DNA of 64,000 nucleotides from Sternotherus odoratus (lineage: Eukaryota > Chordata > Testudines > Kinosternidae). The position numbers and the translations under genes are program-made. This document shows, piece after piece, positions 48,101-60,363 of the stretch (within the stretch, counting starts at the first letter, position 1; each line of letters starts with the position of its first letter). Where the stretch lies: contig JAVMKO010000003.1 in the NCBI GenBank assembly GCA_032164245.1, positions 96,836,054 to 96,900,053 on the forward strand, in the 5' to 3' direction. The notes under the pieces are model-generated. The model saw nothing but the letters and a program-made list of their open reading frames with translations, had not been told where the DNA came from and ran no database searches.

Positions 48101-48229
48101 CACCCGGGGTTAGTTATACTGCTATTGAGAGAGATGCAGCATTAGGGAGCCTGGCCAGGGCTGCTCTCCCAGCCAGGGGGCTGCTGCTGGAGCTGCACCG
48201 GGTCGGGTACCTCCTCACTTCCCCCGAAA

Positions 48230-48560
48230 CCTCCCAACCCCCGATTCTTCGGCAGCCTGGGTAAGCACCTGGCTTAGTTCCCCCGGAACGCGGCGCCTTG
48301 CCCCGGCGCTCGTGCCGTTCCCAGGACACCGCCTGTCCCCGGCGCGTTTCGCTCTCCTGGGGAGGGAGGGGCAGAGGAGTGGAACTTTGCCCTGGGTGCG
48401 ATTGTGCCGTCACCAAGGCTGGGCGGCCAATAAGCGAACGCGATTAAAATAGCGCATTATAAATAGCAGCGCTTTGCTCAGCTCTCGCAGTGAGCTGGCG
48501 GCGATGTGCGTCAGGGGTCGGGTGGGTCCCTCTCCCTACCTGGTGGGGTTAGGGTGACGG
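48230..48560 (+). promoter_or_regulatory. Candidate rightward promoter with CCAAT and TATA boxes
   Basis: A CpG-rich patch contains GGCGGCCAATAAGCG (CCAAT at 48427-48431) and, 27 bp later, TATAAATA (48458-48465). A start site would be expected near 48490. The first ATG is at 48504 and opens only a 17-codon frame, so coding may begin after splicing, or the transcript may be non-coding. A donor-like CCTGG/GTAAGC at about 48260 could belong to an upstream alternative exon. The gene is not recognised. Confidence 0.45.
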
Positions 48561-48938
48561 TGACCTTCTGCTTTTCCTTGAGCTCCCTGGGCTGGCTTGG
48601 CAGTCACTGGAACGCATAGCCTTTAAAATAAGCCATAGCCTGCGGCCGGATGTCATAGCGTGTTGCTGTAAACTTTGGCCATAATATTGTGTTACTGTGT
48701 GAGTAACCCAGACACAATCACCAGTGGCTTATTATAACCACAGTCCTCACCCACCCAGTGCTAGTGCTTGTCTCATGGGCAGGATGACTTATTCCAGCTA
48801 ATCTTAGTTTTTTCCCTCTCAAAGAGCTTGGCTTAAAAAAAATCCTCTTAAGGGTAGTTAGTCAGTGCCATATCTTGAAGTAAAAGTCTGTGCCTGGCAA
48901 TATTTTATTGTGTGAAACCTAATATGTTCCACAAACAT
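48561..48938. other. Sequence downstream of the candidate promoter
   Basis: No exon or repeat recognised; AT content rises to the local average. Confidence 0.4.
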
Positions 48939-48946
48939 ATTAGACT

Positions 48947-49265
48947 AGGGATGTAAATATCCATTAAAAAAGTTAACCAGTTAAACAATTACAATTATAT
49001 TGTTTAACTGGTTAACGATTAACCAAGGTAGCACCAGTGGGCCTGACACAGCAGGGGCTGGGATTGGGGTCCCACTGGTTGGCTGGCCCAATATGCCCGG
49101 GTTGCTCCGACTGGCATGGACGGGGCTCAGGTCCCTCCTGCTGGCCTGTCATGGGCGGAGCTGGGGTCCCTCCAGAGTCCAGCCCATGTGAGGCTGCCGG
49201 GGTTGGTTGGTTACCCAGTAGGTCAAATGTTTACCGGTTAACTGGTTAACTTTTGACATCCCTAC
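48947..49265. mobile_element. hAT MITE with perfect 8-bp target duplication
   Basis: Ends AGGGATGTAAAT and TTTGACATCCCTAC are flanked on both sides by ATTAGACT (48939-48946 and 49266-49273). Near the left end, GTTAACCAGTTAAACAAT is repeated inverted as ATTGTTTAACTGGTTAAC, and a third GGTTAACTGGTTAAC lies at the right end. The middle is GC-rich. The intact duplication suggests a relatively recent insertion. Confidence 0.9.
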
Positions 49266-49273
49266 ATTAGACT

Positions 49274-50029
49274 GGCTGTTAATAGTGAAGGAAATGTAGT
49301 GAAAAGGCTTATTGTATTCATTTATTCCTCTTCTACTCTCTCATTAATATTAATTCTGATGGCATCACGAAGTGGTTTCATTTGGATTAATTAAAAAGCC
49401 CCTGTCCTGTGAGGAGCTCTGAGTGGGTGCACCTCTGGCCCCAGGCAGAGTTCATTGCAGAAGTAGGATCTTATTGCTCAATCTTCCAGTCCTAAATATT
49501 CAATACATTGACTATTTGTACCAATTTGTTACCTATTTGGCTATTTAAATCAGCTCTCTTTATGGGTGGAAACACCCATCATCTCTCACCCAAAGGGATC
49601 TGAATCTTTTCTCTCATCAGTCTCCACCTATCCAGTGATATTCTTATCACTCTCGGAACTAAGACTGTCCCATCACCATAGTATCAGATAAGGTACTTCC
49701 TTGAATGGAGGGTGTCTGGCTATTCTTTATTTTAAAGGCCATTCCTTATGAAGTCAGAAAGAATGCACTTTGTTCCTTGTTTCACAAATAATAATGCAAA
49801 TGACCATGTACTGTGATCCAATGATTTTATACACTGAACAAAACATTGGTGGGTGTTTCCTTTAAATATAAACTTTATCCTATATTTTTCATGCTGTTAC
49901 TATTTGTTTACTGAATGGTAGGTGATTGCTCTATGTCTACAATAATTTAGTTCAGAAATTCCTTTCACATTCTTTAAAAACCAATAAACGGAAATGCCTG
50001 CCATCGAATGGTCATGTGATATAACGACA
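49274..50029. other. Unique intergenic sequence
   Basis: AT-rich; nothing recognised. Confidence 0.45.
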
Positions 50030-50215
50030 CATTGTCTCATAGTTTCCTTGTGCTCCACCTTATCAGTCTGTAACCACCTGTTGTCTCTTGTCTTATATTT
50101 AGGTTATAAGCTCTTTGGGGCATGGGCTGTCTTTTTGTTCTGTGTTTATAAAACACTTAACATAGTCAGATCCTGGTCCATGATGGAAGATTTTAGGACT
50201 ACCACAACCGGGGGT
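50030..50215 (+). repeat. L2-like LINE 3' tail
   Basis: TTATAAGCTCTTTGGGGCAT then CTGTCTTTTTGTTCTGTGTT and AAACACTTAACATAGT match the sense form of a widespread L2-type 3' tail (agctctttggggcaggga, then a tagcaca-type motif). Confidence 0.5.
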
Positions 50216-52200
50216 GGTGGAACAACTTGCATAGTAGGGGTGCTGAGATCCGTTGAACCAAACTATAAAACCTCTCTATTATGGAAACCACTTCAAGCCA
50301 GGGGGTGTGCCAGCATCTCCGGGACCCCTTGTTCCAGCACCTATGACCACAACCCAAATAAATAGTAATAAACCCTATTTCCCAAAAGTTCATGGGCTGA
50401 AAGTTCATGCTACCATCCCAGGTATAAGAAGCCAGCCTGGAAATGCGCTTTCACTGACTGTTTTTGCATGACAAATTCAAACTGTACAACAAACATAATA
50501 AAGTTCCCTTAGCAACTCACTAGTAATTGCATTCTATACTAGCCCCTTAGAATTAACCAAAATAACATAAATTGTATAGTTATCCAATTGTTTATTTACT
50601 TTCCCCCAGACAGAACAAACCATTTCTAAACTCACCAGTCCTCTGAAAAGGTATGGAGTCTTTTAAATATTTCTTTTACTCTTGAAAGGGTAACACTTGC
50701 ATGTTTCAGGGGCACTCCAGGACTCACCAGAAAACAAAAGAAAGTCTGCTGGCAAGCAAAAAGAACAAACAACCATTTACGTGTACCCCTATATATATAT
50801 TGGCAGTGACTTGGTTTTCCGGTCACATGAATTTCTGCTCCCTTATCCATTCAGTTATCAGACTTAATACTTTGTCAGCATTTAGAGACAGATGATAACT
50901 CCCTAACTGGTTACAGATTCCTGTGTCTCGCTCTCCAGATTTTTTAAAGGAGTAGTCATATTCCTTTCTTTGTACTCTGCCTCCTGGTACTTTCCCTGGT
51001 ACAACGGCAGACGGAGACTGCCCGTTTCTACTGCCCTCCACTTGGGTTGTGACTTGTGAATATTGCTGTTGATTTTGCTGTGGGTTAATGAACAGCCTCT
51101 CTTTGATAACCTAGCAGTGGTCTGTTTCAGCAGTTCAATGTACATGGCATATTCCTGGTCCAAAAAATAATCCTTCTTCAAGCAAGTTAATTCAAAACAT
51201 TTAATTAAGTCTTGTAAACATAATTGCACATAACAGTAACAGATTTTTCTCCTGCATTGAGTTTTGCTGTACTGAATTTGAGTCCACAATGGTACATTTA
51301 ATTGCCAAGTTATGAACCTTTAAAGTAGGACTTTATAATGGAAACACTGGCAGACATTAATAATTGGAATATGCCAGTGCTATAAGAAGCTAATTTATGG
51401 GCTGATCCCAAGGGGATTTTGGCTTGAATAAGGAGTTCAGGATCAGACCCTTCAAAACCACTGAAACTTTATAAAATGTAGGATAAAGTGTAGTTATACT
51501 ATAAATTAATGTGTTCCATTGGATACCTACGCATACAGAGGGCTATGCACATGGTGTGTATATGTATACTGACTTCTCATGCTTCAAGGGTGTCAGTGTT
51601 GCTCTGCAGTTGTAACTGCCCTAGTGTCTTAATAGAGATGCTGCCATGCATGTCATAGCACAGTGTTCTACCTCTTCCTCAACATGGTAACCGCATTTGA
51701 AAAATTATTGGGTGTTAGTAACCACAACCACTTCTGATGTCCCCCCCCCTTTTAACTGTTTGTTACCTTCCCCATTAACTTCTGCAGTCTATTTTACCAG
51801 TAGATATCTGTGGATCTTAGCCCAGTCAATAGATTTTTATTAAAAAAGGGAAACAAAATAAATGGCCCAAAATTATCAGGGAAATAATTTTTATTTTCAC
51901 ACCTCAAAAAGGGTATTATAAATAATAATGGAGATTTTTTAACCCCCCCTCCAAATTATATAAAGTCCTAATTTAAAACATACTCACCTTTCTGGTCTCA
52001 CATTTATTCTTTTCAGACTTATTGTTGAAGTTAGTCTTCTGTCTCTCTTCATTTTTCCATATACATTTTTTAAAAATAGCTACCGGTAAGTTTGACTCTT
52101 GCCAGCTGGGGAGAAGTATCTTGGTGGTTCTTAACTTGTGGGAGATGATCAGATACTCCATTGACGGGTGCCAATATAAGAACTTAGATCAGTGGTTGGT
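50216..52200. other. Mostly unique sequence with one unexplained minus-strand frame
   Basis: No repeat recognised. A 128-codon minus-strand frame (51289-50903) has normal amino-acid variety (for example KCFELTCLKKDYFLDQEYAM) but no family I know. It is discussed as a finding rather than called as a gene. Confidence 0.35.
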
Positions 52201-52380
52201 GGGGGGATAGCTCAGTGGTTTGAGCATTGGCCTGCTAAACCCAGGGTTGTGAGTTCAATCCTTGAGGGGGCCATTTAGGGCAATCCTGCTAGTGTAGGCA
52301 GGCGGATCCTGCTAGTGTAGGCAGGGGACTGGACTCGATGACCTTCAAGGTCTTTCCAGTTCTAGGAGATTGGTATATCT
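52201..52380 (+). mobile_element. tRNA-derived SINE of the turtle type
   Basis: The head is tRNA-like, with an A box (TAGCTCAGTGGTTTGAGC, from 52208) and a B box (GTTGTGAGTTCAATCC, ending 52261). It is followed by a body and a tail GACTGGACTCGATGACCTTC / TTCCAGTTCTAGGAG like the 3' end of CR1, whose machinery mobilises such SINEs. The combination is diagnostic of turtle SINEs. An 18-bp segment, TCCTGCTAGTGTAGGCAG, is duplicated in tandem with a 5-bp spacer in the body. Confidence 0.93.
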
Positions 52381-52389
52381 CCATTTTTT

Positions 52390-55300
52390 TTTTTCCAAAC
52401 TAAGGTACGTGTCTCATTGGCGATAGTGAGCTTCTTGAAAGTGATATCCAAAAATGTTGTTTAAAAGGGGGGGCTCTCCATTTCAAACGAACATGCATTG
52501 CCTGTAATGCACCAGAAAATGCATAAGAAGCCAAAAGTAATTTCCTGGCCACTTTCAGCCATGATGGTGAATAACACTCACTGACCATGCCAGCATAGTA
52601 GTTGTATTTAGTGGTGTGCAGACAGGTAACTGTACTGTCTGTCATTTGGTGCACAACAGACTTTCCGCTAGGCCTAGCCTTTAGCAGGCAACAAGTTGTA
52701 CAGCTCGAACTACTGAGGTGAACTTGTGACATTTCATATCATGCCACCAAAGTGCCTCTCATTCAAAGAGACACACCGGTGTAGGGCCAGTTTAGAGCCC
52801 CTGCAAAAGCTGCAGCTGCAGGGAGCCTAAAGGTCAAAGGGTCCCCCTGCATCCTGCCCTGCAGAAGATGCAGCCTGCCCCCTGCAGGACTGGGAGACAC
52901 CGGATGTCTGGGGAATTCCCTCCTGTCTCCACAGACATAAATAATAATGGCTGCTTCATTGTGTTTCTTCTTGATTCACTGTTTGAAAACCTGAGATTTG
53001 TGAAGGGGATACTGTAACTGAACTCTTTAGACCTCCTTCGGCATCTATTTTATTAGAGATGAGAAATACTTACATTGTGTCTGGCTCTAGACCCCAAACC
53101 TGTCATGAGAATGGCTTGGGCAGACCCCTTAACTTGTATTGCAAGATCTGGGACCTCATTAACAATGGGCTAAATTCTGATTATCGTTAAACCCATGAGG
53201 CCTTTTTGATTTCTGTGGAGTTGCCTGGGTAGAACCCTTGGTAGAATATGGTCCAGTGTTTTACTTGGTATGAAACTTCCATCTAGCCAAAAGGGAGAAT
53301 TCATCATCTAAAAATAAGTGAATGTTCTTGGGTGCTACTACTAATGCAGGCTTGGCTCAACAGATACAACCACAGATTTTAAATATAGGAATAGAATCCA
53401 ATTCTATGTTACTCTTAAGAGTGAGCACTTTATTAGCCCTTTTAATCAATGAATCTCACAAAGATTAGTATTATCTTTATCTTGCAGCTGGGAAAACTGA
53501 GGCAGTTGGAAGTTACTGGAGATGGAGGAGGGGGATGGGGTAGGAGGGAAGCATCTGGCTGAAGGCAGATTTGGGAACAGAGTGACTTAGCAGCTTGTAC
53601 CACGTGCAAAGTATGCCGGATAGTGTATGGTAGACTAGTAGTCAGATAGAGTTTGGCTTCTATTATGCAAGAGATTTGCCTCAAGAGGGCAGCTCCTGTT
53701 CCATCTTTGCTGTCAAAGGAGACGCTTTTGATGCACAAATATTCTAGTGCCAATTCCACTGTACAAGTTGCAGGACTGGCCCATAACATTTCAGCACCTG
53801 AGTTGGGGAGCTCAAATGATGCCCCCATGCCTCCTTGCTTGGGACAAAACTTTGAAAGATCTTGTGTCCTCCTTCCTCCACCACCTCTGTGCATCTAGAG
53901 CAGAGAGAATACACGTGCACCAGCAGCAGACACAATTTTCTACACTCTAGGTCCTAATGGCACCCCACCCACAGTCTGGCACCTGAGGTGGCCACATCAG
54001 TTTGCCTCATGGTAAGGCCAGTCCTGACAAGTTGTTGGTACTTCCCAGACCCAAAGATTTGTAAGGAAGAGAAGCCTAATTTTAGTTCTCAGGAAATGGA
54101 AGTGCACTGAGAACATTTGAATAACAGATACTCTGTTTGGTATGGAGCTTTTCCTCATTTAATTATGTTTAACAGAGGTCTCTACAGTTTCTCTGAATGT
54201 CCCTTAAATCCTTCCCCACAATGTCTTAAGAGTTGCCATGGACAATACTGATGTTTCCAAAAGTAATAAAAATCTAATTCAGCAAACCAAAAAACCTAAA
54301 CCTACCCCAGAGCAGAGGTGAAGTGAAAAAAAATGTAATTTTGCTACTGATTACATTGTATAGCCTGATCAAAGTTTACCACTGATTGACAGATTTCTTG
54401 ACGCAGACGGCATAACCTCTGTTGCACATGACGTCCTCTATCAAGGGCAATTTTTTTTAATCTGGAAAAAATCAAGTGATTAACCTCTTCCCTTTAACTT
54501 TCATCCAATCAGTATTTTTTTAGAACAGATGGTAATGCAGAGGTGTGTATGCTGTAACCCAGAGGGTAGGCAGGAATGCTTACTCCAAAATGAAATTGGT
54601 AAGATATTTGTAGAAATTAGTTCTGCAGGTCAATCCTGCCACGTAGGCAAAATTATCTTATGAAACTGCTACTTACGTTGCAGATAATCATGCAAACAGT
54701 GACTTTGGCAGCATCACAGAAATAATATTTTCATAAGAGTGAACCGTTCTTGTACAATTATTTAAACATAAAAATATATCTATAGACATATATACTGTGT
54801 TCAGCTCATTTCTCCTCAGCTGAGCTAAGGAGACGAGAACTCCTGGTTTCTATTTTAGCCTGAGTTGCCCAGTGTTCCTCTTACTGCATTTCCGAGATAC
54901 TGATTTAAGAGCACGTTCCATGTTTGTGCTGCTTTGTATGACTTTCCTTTTAGATGCCTTGTCAAGAAACTGGAAGTGCTCACACTCCGCAAGTTGTTTA
55001 GGAATGTACTGTTCTCATGTTAGTATAAAACTAAGATCCAAAATGTTTCCCTTGCAACGTGTCGCAAAAATGTATACTGGAACTAACACCTCGTTCTGAG
55101 ACTGAACCCCCTAATTCCACCAGGTCCAAAATCAACAGCTTTTGGGGCACCAGACAAGATAGAACTAGGAGTATCTGTCCTGCTAAGTTAACTGCTTATT
55201 ATATATTCTGATTATTATTACTTAATGGATGACATCATATTTGGCCCTACACAAGATCAGGGAAACTGTGGTCCCTGCCCCAAGAAGTCTGCAATCTAGG

Positions 55301-55811
55301 GACCTGATCCAAAGTTCATGAAGTCAACAGAAAAATTTCCACTGACTTTGGCGGGCTTAGGATCACCCCTGATTTTGCCACTCTTACTCTTCTTGAGGTA
55401 GGTCCTTGCTCCACAAGTAGTCCCATTCATTTCAATAGGACCACTCGTGCAATAAGGCCACAAATGTACAAGCTGATCTCTGTGGGGTCCTATTTGGGGT
55501 CAGGTCTGCCCATGCAGATAATTTTGTGATATCTGGGCCTGTGATGCTGCTTGGCATGTGTAAGAGTGGCAGAATTTTAAATTTCAGAATTTCAGCCTGA
55601 ACAGTTCAAGTCTGGCAAAGATATAAGCAACTGAAAATAGGGTCTTAGAATGGGAAGTGTCGGACAACCTTAGTAATATCTAATGCTACCAGCCTAATCT
55701 ACAGTGTATATTCATACACAAAATCTCTATTGTGCATTAGTTAAGGTTGCCCCATATCTACTATGCCTGACACAAAACCAAGGAAATGACAAATTAAGTC
55801 GCCTAACAGCA
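52390..55811. other. Mostly unique sequence, a few old repeat scraps
   Basis: TTGCAGCTGGGAAAACTGAG near 53483 and AGATCAGGGAAACTGTGG with CCCTGCCCCAAGAAGTCTGC near 55254-55293 look like MIR/L2-type remnants. No exon recognised. Confidence 0.4.
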
Positions 55812-56263
55812 TACCGTATTTTTCGCCCTATAAGACGCACTTTTTCTTCCCCAAAACGGGGGGGAAAAAGTTGGTGCGTCTTCTAGGGCGAATGTCTTAT
55901 AGGGAAAAAAAAAAAAAAAAAAAAAAAAGCGCCTCGCTCTCCCGTCCCCGCCGCGCGGGCGGGCTGCCGAGGTTCCCCCCTCCCCGCCGCGGGCGGGCTG
56001 CCGGGAGCGTCCCGGTTCCCCCCTCCCCGCCGCGGGCGGGCTGCGCTCCCGGCAGCCCGCCCGCGGCGGGGAGGGGGGAACCGGGACGCTCCCGGCAGCC
56101 CGCCCGCGGCGGGGAGGGGGGAACCTCGGCAGCCCGCCCGCGCGGCGGGGACGGGAGAGCGAGGCGCTTTTTTTTTTTTTTTTTTTTTGGTCCGGATTTT
56201 TTTATTAAAAAACGAGGGGGCGTCTTATAGGCCGGAGCGTCCTATAAGACGAAAAATATGGTA
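55812..56263. mobile_element. TA-flanked TIR element (CCGTATTTTTCGCC family), almost one large hairpin
   Basis: Ends CCGTATTTTTCGCCCTATAA and, inverted, CCATATTTTTCGTCTTATAG are bordered by TA. Inside are an A-tract (about 55904-55928), a GC-rich near-perfect inverted repeat with arms of about 120 bp (55929-56167, centre near 56047), and a T-tract (56168-56187). CTCGCTCTCCCGTCCCCGCC and its reverse mark the arm tips. The core is shared with the 13.3-kb element although the terminal repeats differ. Confidence 0.87.
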
Positions 56264-58540
56264 TATCTTCTTCTCCACCTATCACTATCACAACTATTGT
56301 ACATCGTACACTAAATGCAAACTGCAACTCTTTTTCCATCCAGGTATGCCAACCTTCCAGAATGTCCGTTACCAAACTACTCCACCCAAATACACCAGGC
56401 TATTTCTTAACTGTCCCCTTCTGCATATTTCTAAGATTATTGGTTATTTTATGTTTGGGGCAGAGGAAAGAAAATATAGAAGAATTTGCCTAATGCCTAA
56501 TCAGTCAACTGAAGATGCATAATATAGATCATGAAGTCCAGAAAGTGTGGGGTCAGTCGATCTGGGAAAATAGTATTAAAACTCTATTCATTTAAATGTT
56601 CAGATGAATTTACTTCAGCCATAATCATGCACCTTTTGTATTAAAGTTCAATGATATTTTATTGACAAATGTTTGTGGAAAGCAAGTTTTTACATAAATG
56701 TCAGTGTTCTTCCTAGAAAGCGTTGACTTAGAACATTCTCATTTAAACAGGGAAAGCTGGCTGGCTGGCTGCCTGTCCGGACCAATTATGTTCCTCTTCC
56801 ACACTACCGCCACTCAAAAGAGAGAATCAGAAATGGACGCTATGCTTTTTTAATTTAAATATAGCATATACAGGTATTGAGATTTTTTTCCAGGATGTGA
56901 ACTTTCATACAATTCATTCTGTGGTTATCTTTAAACTAGTACTGTACTTAAATAGGATGGAATCTGGTTTATCTTAAACATTGGGTGCTAGCTGAACTAT
57001 TAGCAGTTGATAACAGAACACTTATCGCTCCATACTTCAGGATCAAAGAGAATGGATACTCCTGTTATGTTGCACTGTGGAAGTTTTATCATGGGAGAAT
57101 TTTTGCAACATATTATCATCATGACTTTTTTTCACTAATACAATCTGAAAAGTATAAATATGATTACAAGTTTGCATTGTACTCACAAATACTAATTAAG
57201 CAGAAATGTCACTGTATCATATAACTGACCTGCCAGGAAAAATGGATAGATTGAAATTTTTTAGTAACTTTCAAAAATTATTTTCAACCCTCATTAAAGG
57301 GGAAAAAGCCAACCATGGTTGGATAGAGAAACATCTGAGGCTAACTTTACTGAGAATTTGTTAGTTTTGCAAAACCATAAACAAGCACACTCAGTCACAT
57401 TCCTTTTTTAAAAACGCCATTCATTTAAACTGAAGTTGGCAATATATCTTTTTAGAGTTGAGTTGAGACTTGCTTTATTTTCTTCATATATACATGCATG
57501 TACACACTCCAGGTTTTATTAAGTAACAGGGCAAATGCAGAATGGACTTTAAGGATAAAAAGTAAAATATCTGCAATGGATACTTGATTTGGATTTTTTA
57601 ACAAAAAGGGTACTATAGAACTTTCTTAAGCCAATATTTGTATATTACTACAATGCAGACAGTGACTTTATTAACTCGTATAGTAATCCAAGTGTGAAAA
57701 GAATTAATACCAAACACTATTTATAAACATATAATCATGCAGCCATTCTTTCTTTAAGTAAATTTTATAGGAAATAAAGCATAAAGCTTGTTAAAATTTT
57801 GCAAAAATAAAAACCTTCAATTTATTGCTCCCTTCTTGGGACAATTTCCTAAACAAATTGAATCTTCTTTTCACAAATGATCAAAAGCAATCTTCTTAGC
57901 TATAGTAAGCCCCCTGTAAAGATATAAAAATCACATTTAATAATAAATTATACTTTGCACTGACATATAATATTCCACCAAAGGATCTAAAAAGAATGTA
58001 TACATTTTAATGAACCAAGTCTCAACATCCCCATGAAGTTAGGAAATGATACAATTTTTTAAACAGAGAGAAACAAAGGCACAGAGAAAAGGACTTATCC
58101 AGGGTCACTGAGGAAGGCAGTATCAAAACCAGAAATAGAAACCAGGGGAGAAATCCTGGCCCCATTGAAGTCAGTGGCCTGTGGTGTTCAGGAATCACTT
58201 TGGGCCCAACGTGCTTGAAAGAAATACTCAATTCACTGACCAGTTTCATTGCCTCTGCATAAAAGAAGAGGGCCTCTGCAGCACCACTTCTCAAACTTCC
58301 TGGCTGTGAAGCTATGCCAGTAAAAGATATAGTCCTCAAATCACATCTTCCTTTCCCAGTCAAACGTAATTATAACAACACGTAAACAATGTGATACAAC
58401 ACACAATTCCAAAATGTATAACCACTAACAAAACTTGTTAACAATGTTCAATTAATCTCTGAAGTGCCTTGTACTGTTCCTTGGACTTGTGGAAATCTCC
58501 CTTGAACTATCAGTACTATTGTTGACAGGAGATGGTAATT
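56264..58540. other. AT-rich unique sequence
   Basis: No exon recognised. At 58040-58150 AACAGAGAGAAACAAAGGC and GGACTTATCCAGGGTCACTG look like a diverged MIR/L2 core. Confidence 0.45.
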
Positions 58541-59875
58541 TGTTCTGGTAGTGTTATGTCCTGGGGTTTGGCTGTCTCAGCTTGTTGTATTATCTCAACT
58601 CACTGCTTCATCTCTCCCTCCCTTCTGGAAACTGGAAAAGATGTTTCCCACTCCTCAGCATGTGTTTGTCTCGTGTGACAACCATTCAGACTGTGGAGCA
58701 ACCTTATGTGACACCACTGTCACGGATCTCCATCACACATGAACACTACATCATTTTTAGGAAGTGGAGCAGTTCCCAGACCCCCAAATCAGGTTGCGTT
58801 TTTATGTTTAGCTTTATCTGTCTCTTCATACTTCTGCAAGTCCCCACTTCCTCTGACGTCAGCTTCTACCATTGCAAGCAGTCAAGTTTTCAGGTTTCTG
58901 ATAAACAGTATTTCTACAGATAACAAACCATATTTTTTTGGTGCCATCCTGCAACTTAACAGTGCTAAGTACTGATCAGAGTCTGACTCTGCAGCCTTTC
59001 TCAGTTTATTATTTTAACACCACTTTCTGCCAACCTGTTGGATTGGGGATAATGGAGTCCAATGATTACATGTCTAAACCCAAACTGTACCGTGAACTGC
59101 TTAAACCTATGCCCAGTAAGTTGTGGTCCACTGTCAGACATTATTATGTCTCTGACTATACCTAGCAAAAACAGATTTGACATGTACGATCACCTGTTTA
59201 GCTTTAATATCTTCTAGTACTAGATACTACAATAATACAGATAATAAATAATAATCATAATAGTAAAACAATCTCAAGGAAATTAGAGTACATTTAAAAC
59301 AAATACTTTGTTTTTTTCCAGCCAACATAAACATATATCTATGACTACTTTGCTCTTATGGGCCCTTTTTTTTCTATGCCATTAACATGGGTTCATTTGC
59401 TTGGTGTAGCCTGTATTTCTGGTATGTGGAACAAGCCTTGACAGTTTCCTCAATGCTGCTGTTAATTTGAGGCTACTATAAAATGTCTCTAGGCCTTCCC
59501 TTAGATTTTTCAGTCCACAAATGACTTTCATGTACCCTTTAAAAATATTTTTCTCTAACACCTTAGGGATCACCATCCTGGTGTCTTTAAACAAAATTCC
59601 ATCTAGGACTGAGAGCTCTCCCGTGACTTGGTGACAGGGGCTGGGAACGTGTTGTCCTGGCCACACTGTTGAGCTGTTGCTCTGGCAATCAGAGTCCACA
59701 TTTTGTCTGAAACTGAACAGTGTTTCTTCTTCTTTTTTTAATCAACTGAGAACAACAATGTCCAGCTCTGGACTTTGCTCCACTGTATTTTTGTCAAATG
59801 CTCCAGAGGGTATGTCTGCAGCCCCCAAATCTTTCTCAGGTTTCACAGAAATGTAGGGCGATGTTAGGACCGGAA
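58541..59875 (-). mobile_element. Ty3/gypsy retrotransposon, integrase part (degenerate)
   Basis: On the minus strand, 59699-59382 reads as the integrase N-terminal region (ELSVLDGILFKDTRMVIPK, with decayed zinc-binding residues). 59183-59001 reads as part of the integrase core, with SDSGPQLTGHRFKQF (including a catalytic Asp) and HYPQSNRLAESG. Stops and frameshifts separate the blocks. 59700-59875 probably holds the end of RNase H. This is the downstream half of the element whose RT half lies at 61.7-62.6 kb. Confidence 0.85.
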
Positions 59876-59880
59876 GATAT

Positions 59881-60362
59881 TGTGACGGGCAATCTCTAGG
59901 AAGTGCAGTTGCGTTTCTAAGTCAACTCCAGGAGAGTGCATAATGGTGGTATTATCTGAGAATGACCTTGCTGTTATCTGTGTGTTTGGGTACCAGTTCC
60001 CAGCTGCATGAATGTTTACCCTCTCTGTGTGAGAATGAATGTGTGGGAAACCAAATGGGGAAACTAAGGCAGGACTGCGTAACCAACAAGTGTGTAACCA
60101 ATCAGTTTGTTGCTTGCTATTAATGAGATGAGTATGTATGAGATGCAAATGAGCATGGGTATATCTGTGCTGACACACCTCTTTGGGTTGGGCTTCCTCT
60201 TTGGGCATTCTGAACACCGCCCGAGCGTGTCAGTCATCTTGTATTGCGGCCGTGCTGGCAGATAAGCCCCCCAGCACGAAATGCCGCCCCCTCCAATAAA
60301 CTCACCACTTTCCAACTAGCCACCTGTGTGAGGCCTCGTTTCTCCCAGCAACGAGATAAGCA
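59881..60362 (+). mobile_element. Probable solo LTR inserted in the gypsy element
   Basis: It begins TGTGACGGGCAATC. An octamer-like ATGCAAAT lies near 60144-60151, a polyadenylation signal AATAAA at about 60295-60300, and the end is in CTCCCAGCAACGA near 60353. GATA occurs on both sides (59876-59879 and 60355-60358) and may be a short target duplication, but then the ends are not exactly TG...CA. No internal coding region adjoins it. The family (endogenous retrovirus or other LTR element) is not determined. Confidence 0.55.
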
Positions 60363-60363
60363 A

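Noticed and set aside
47896..48264. 122-codon plus-strand frame ending near a GTAAGC donor
   Set aside because: No similarity recognised, the N-terminal half looks like random intergenic translation, and the frame stops within the donor; only the promoter-like patch just to the right is kept.
55871..56230. 119-codon frame
   Set aside because: Lies wholly inside the hairpin core of a TIR element.
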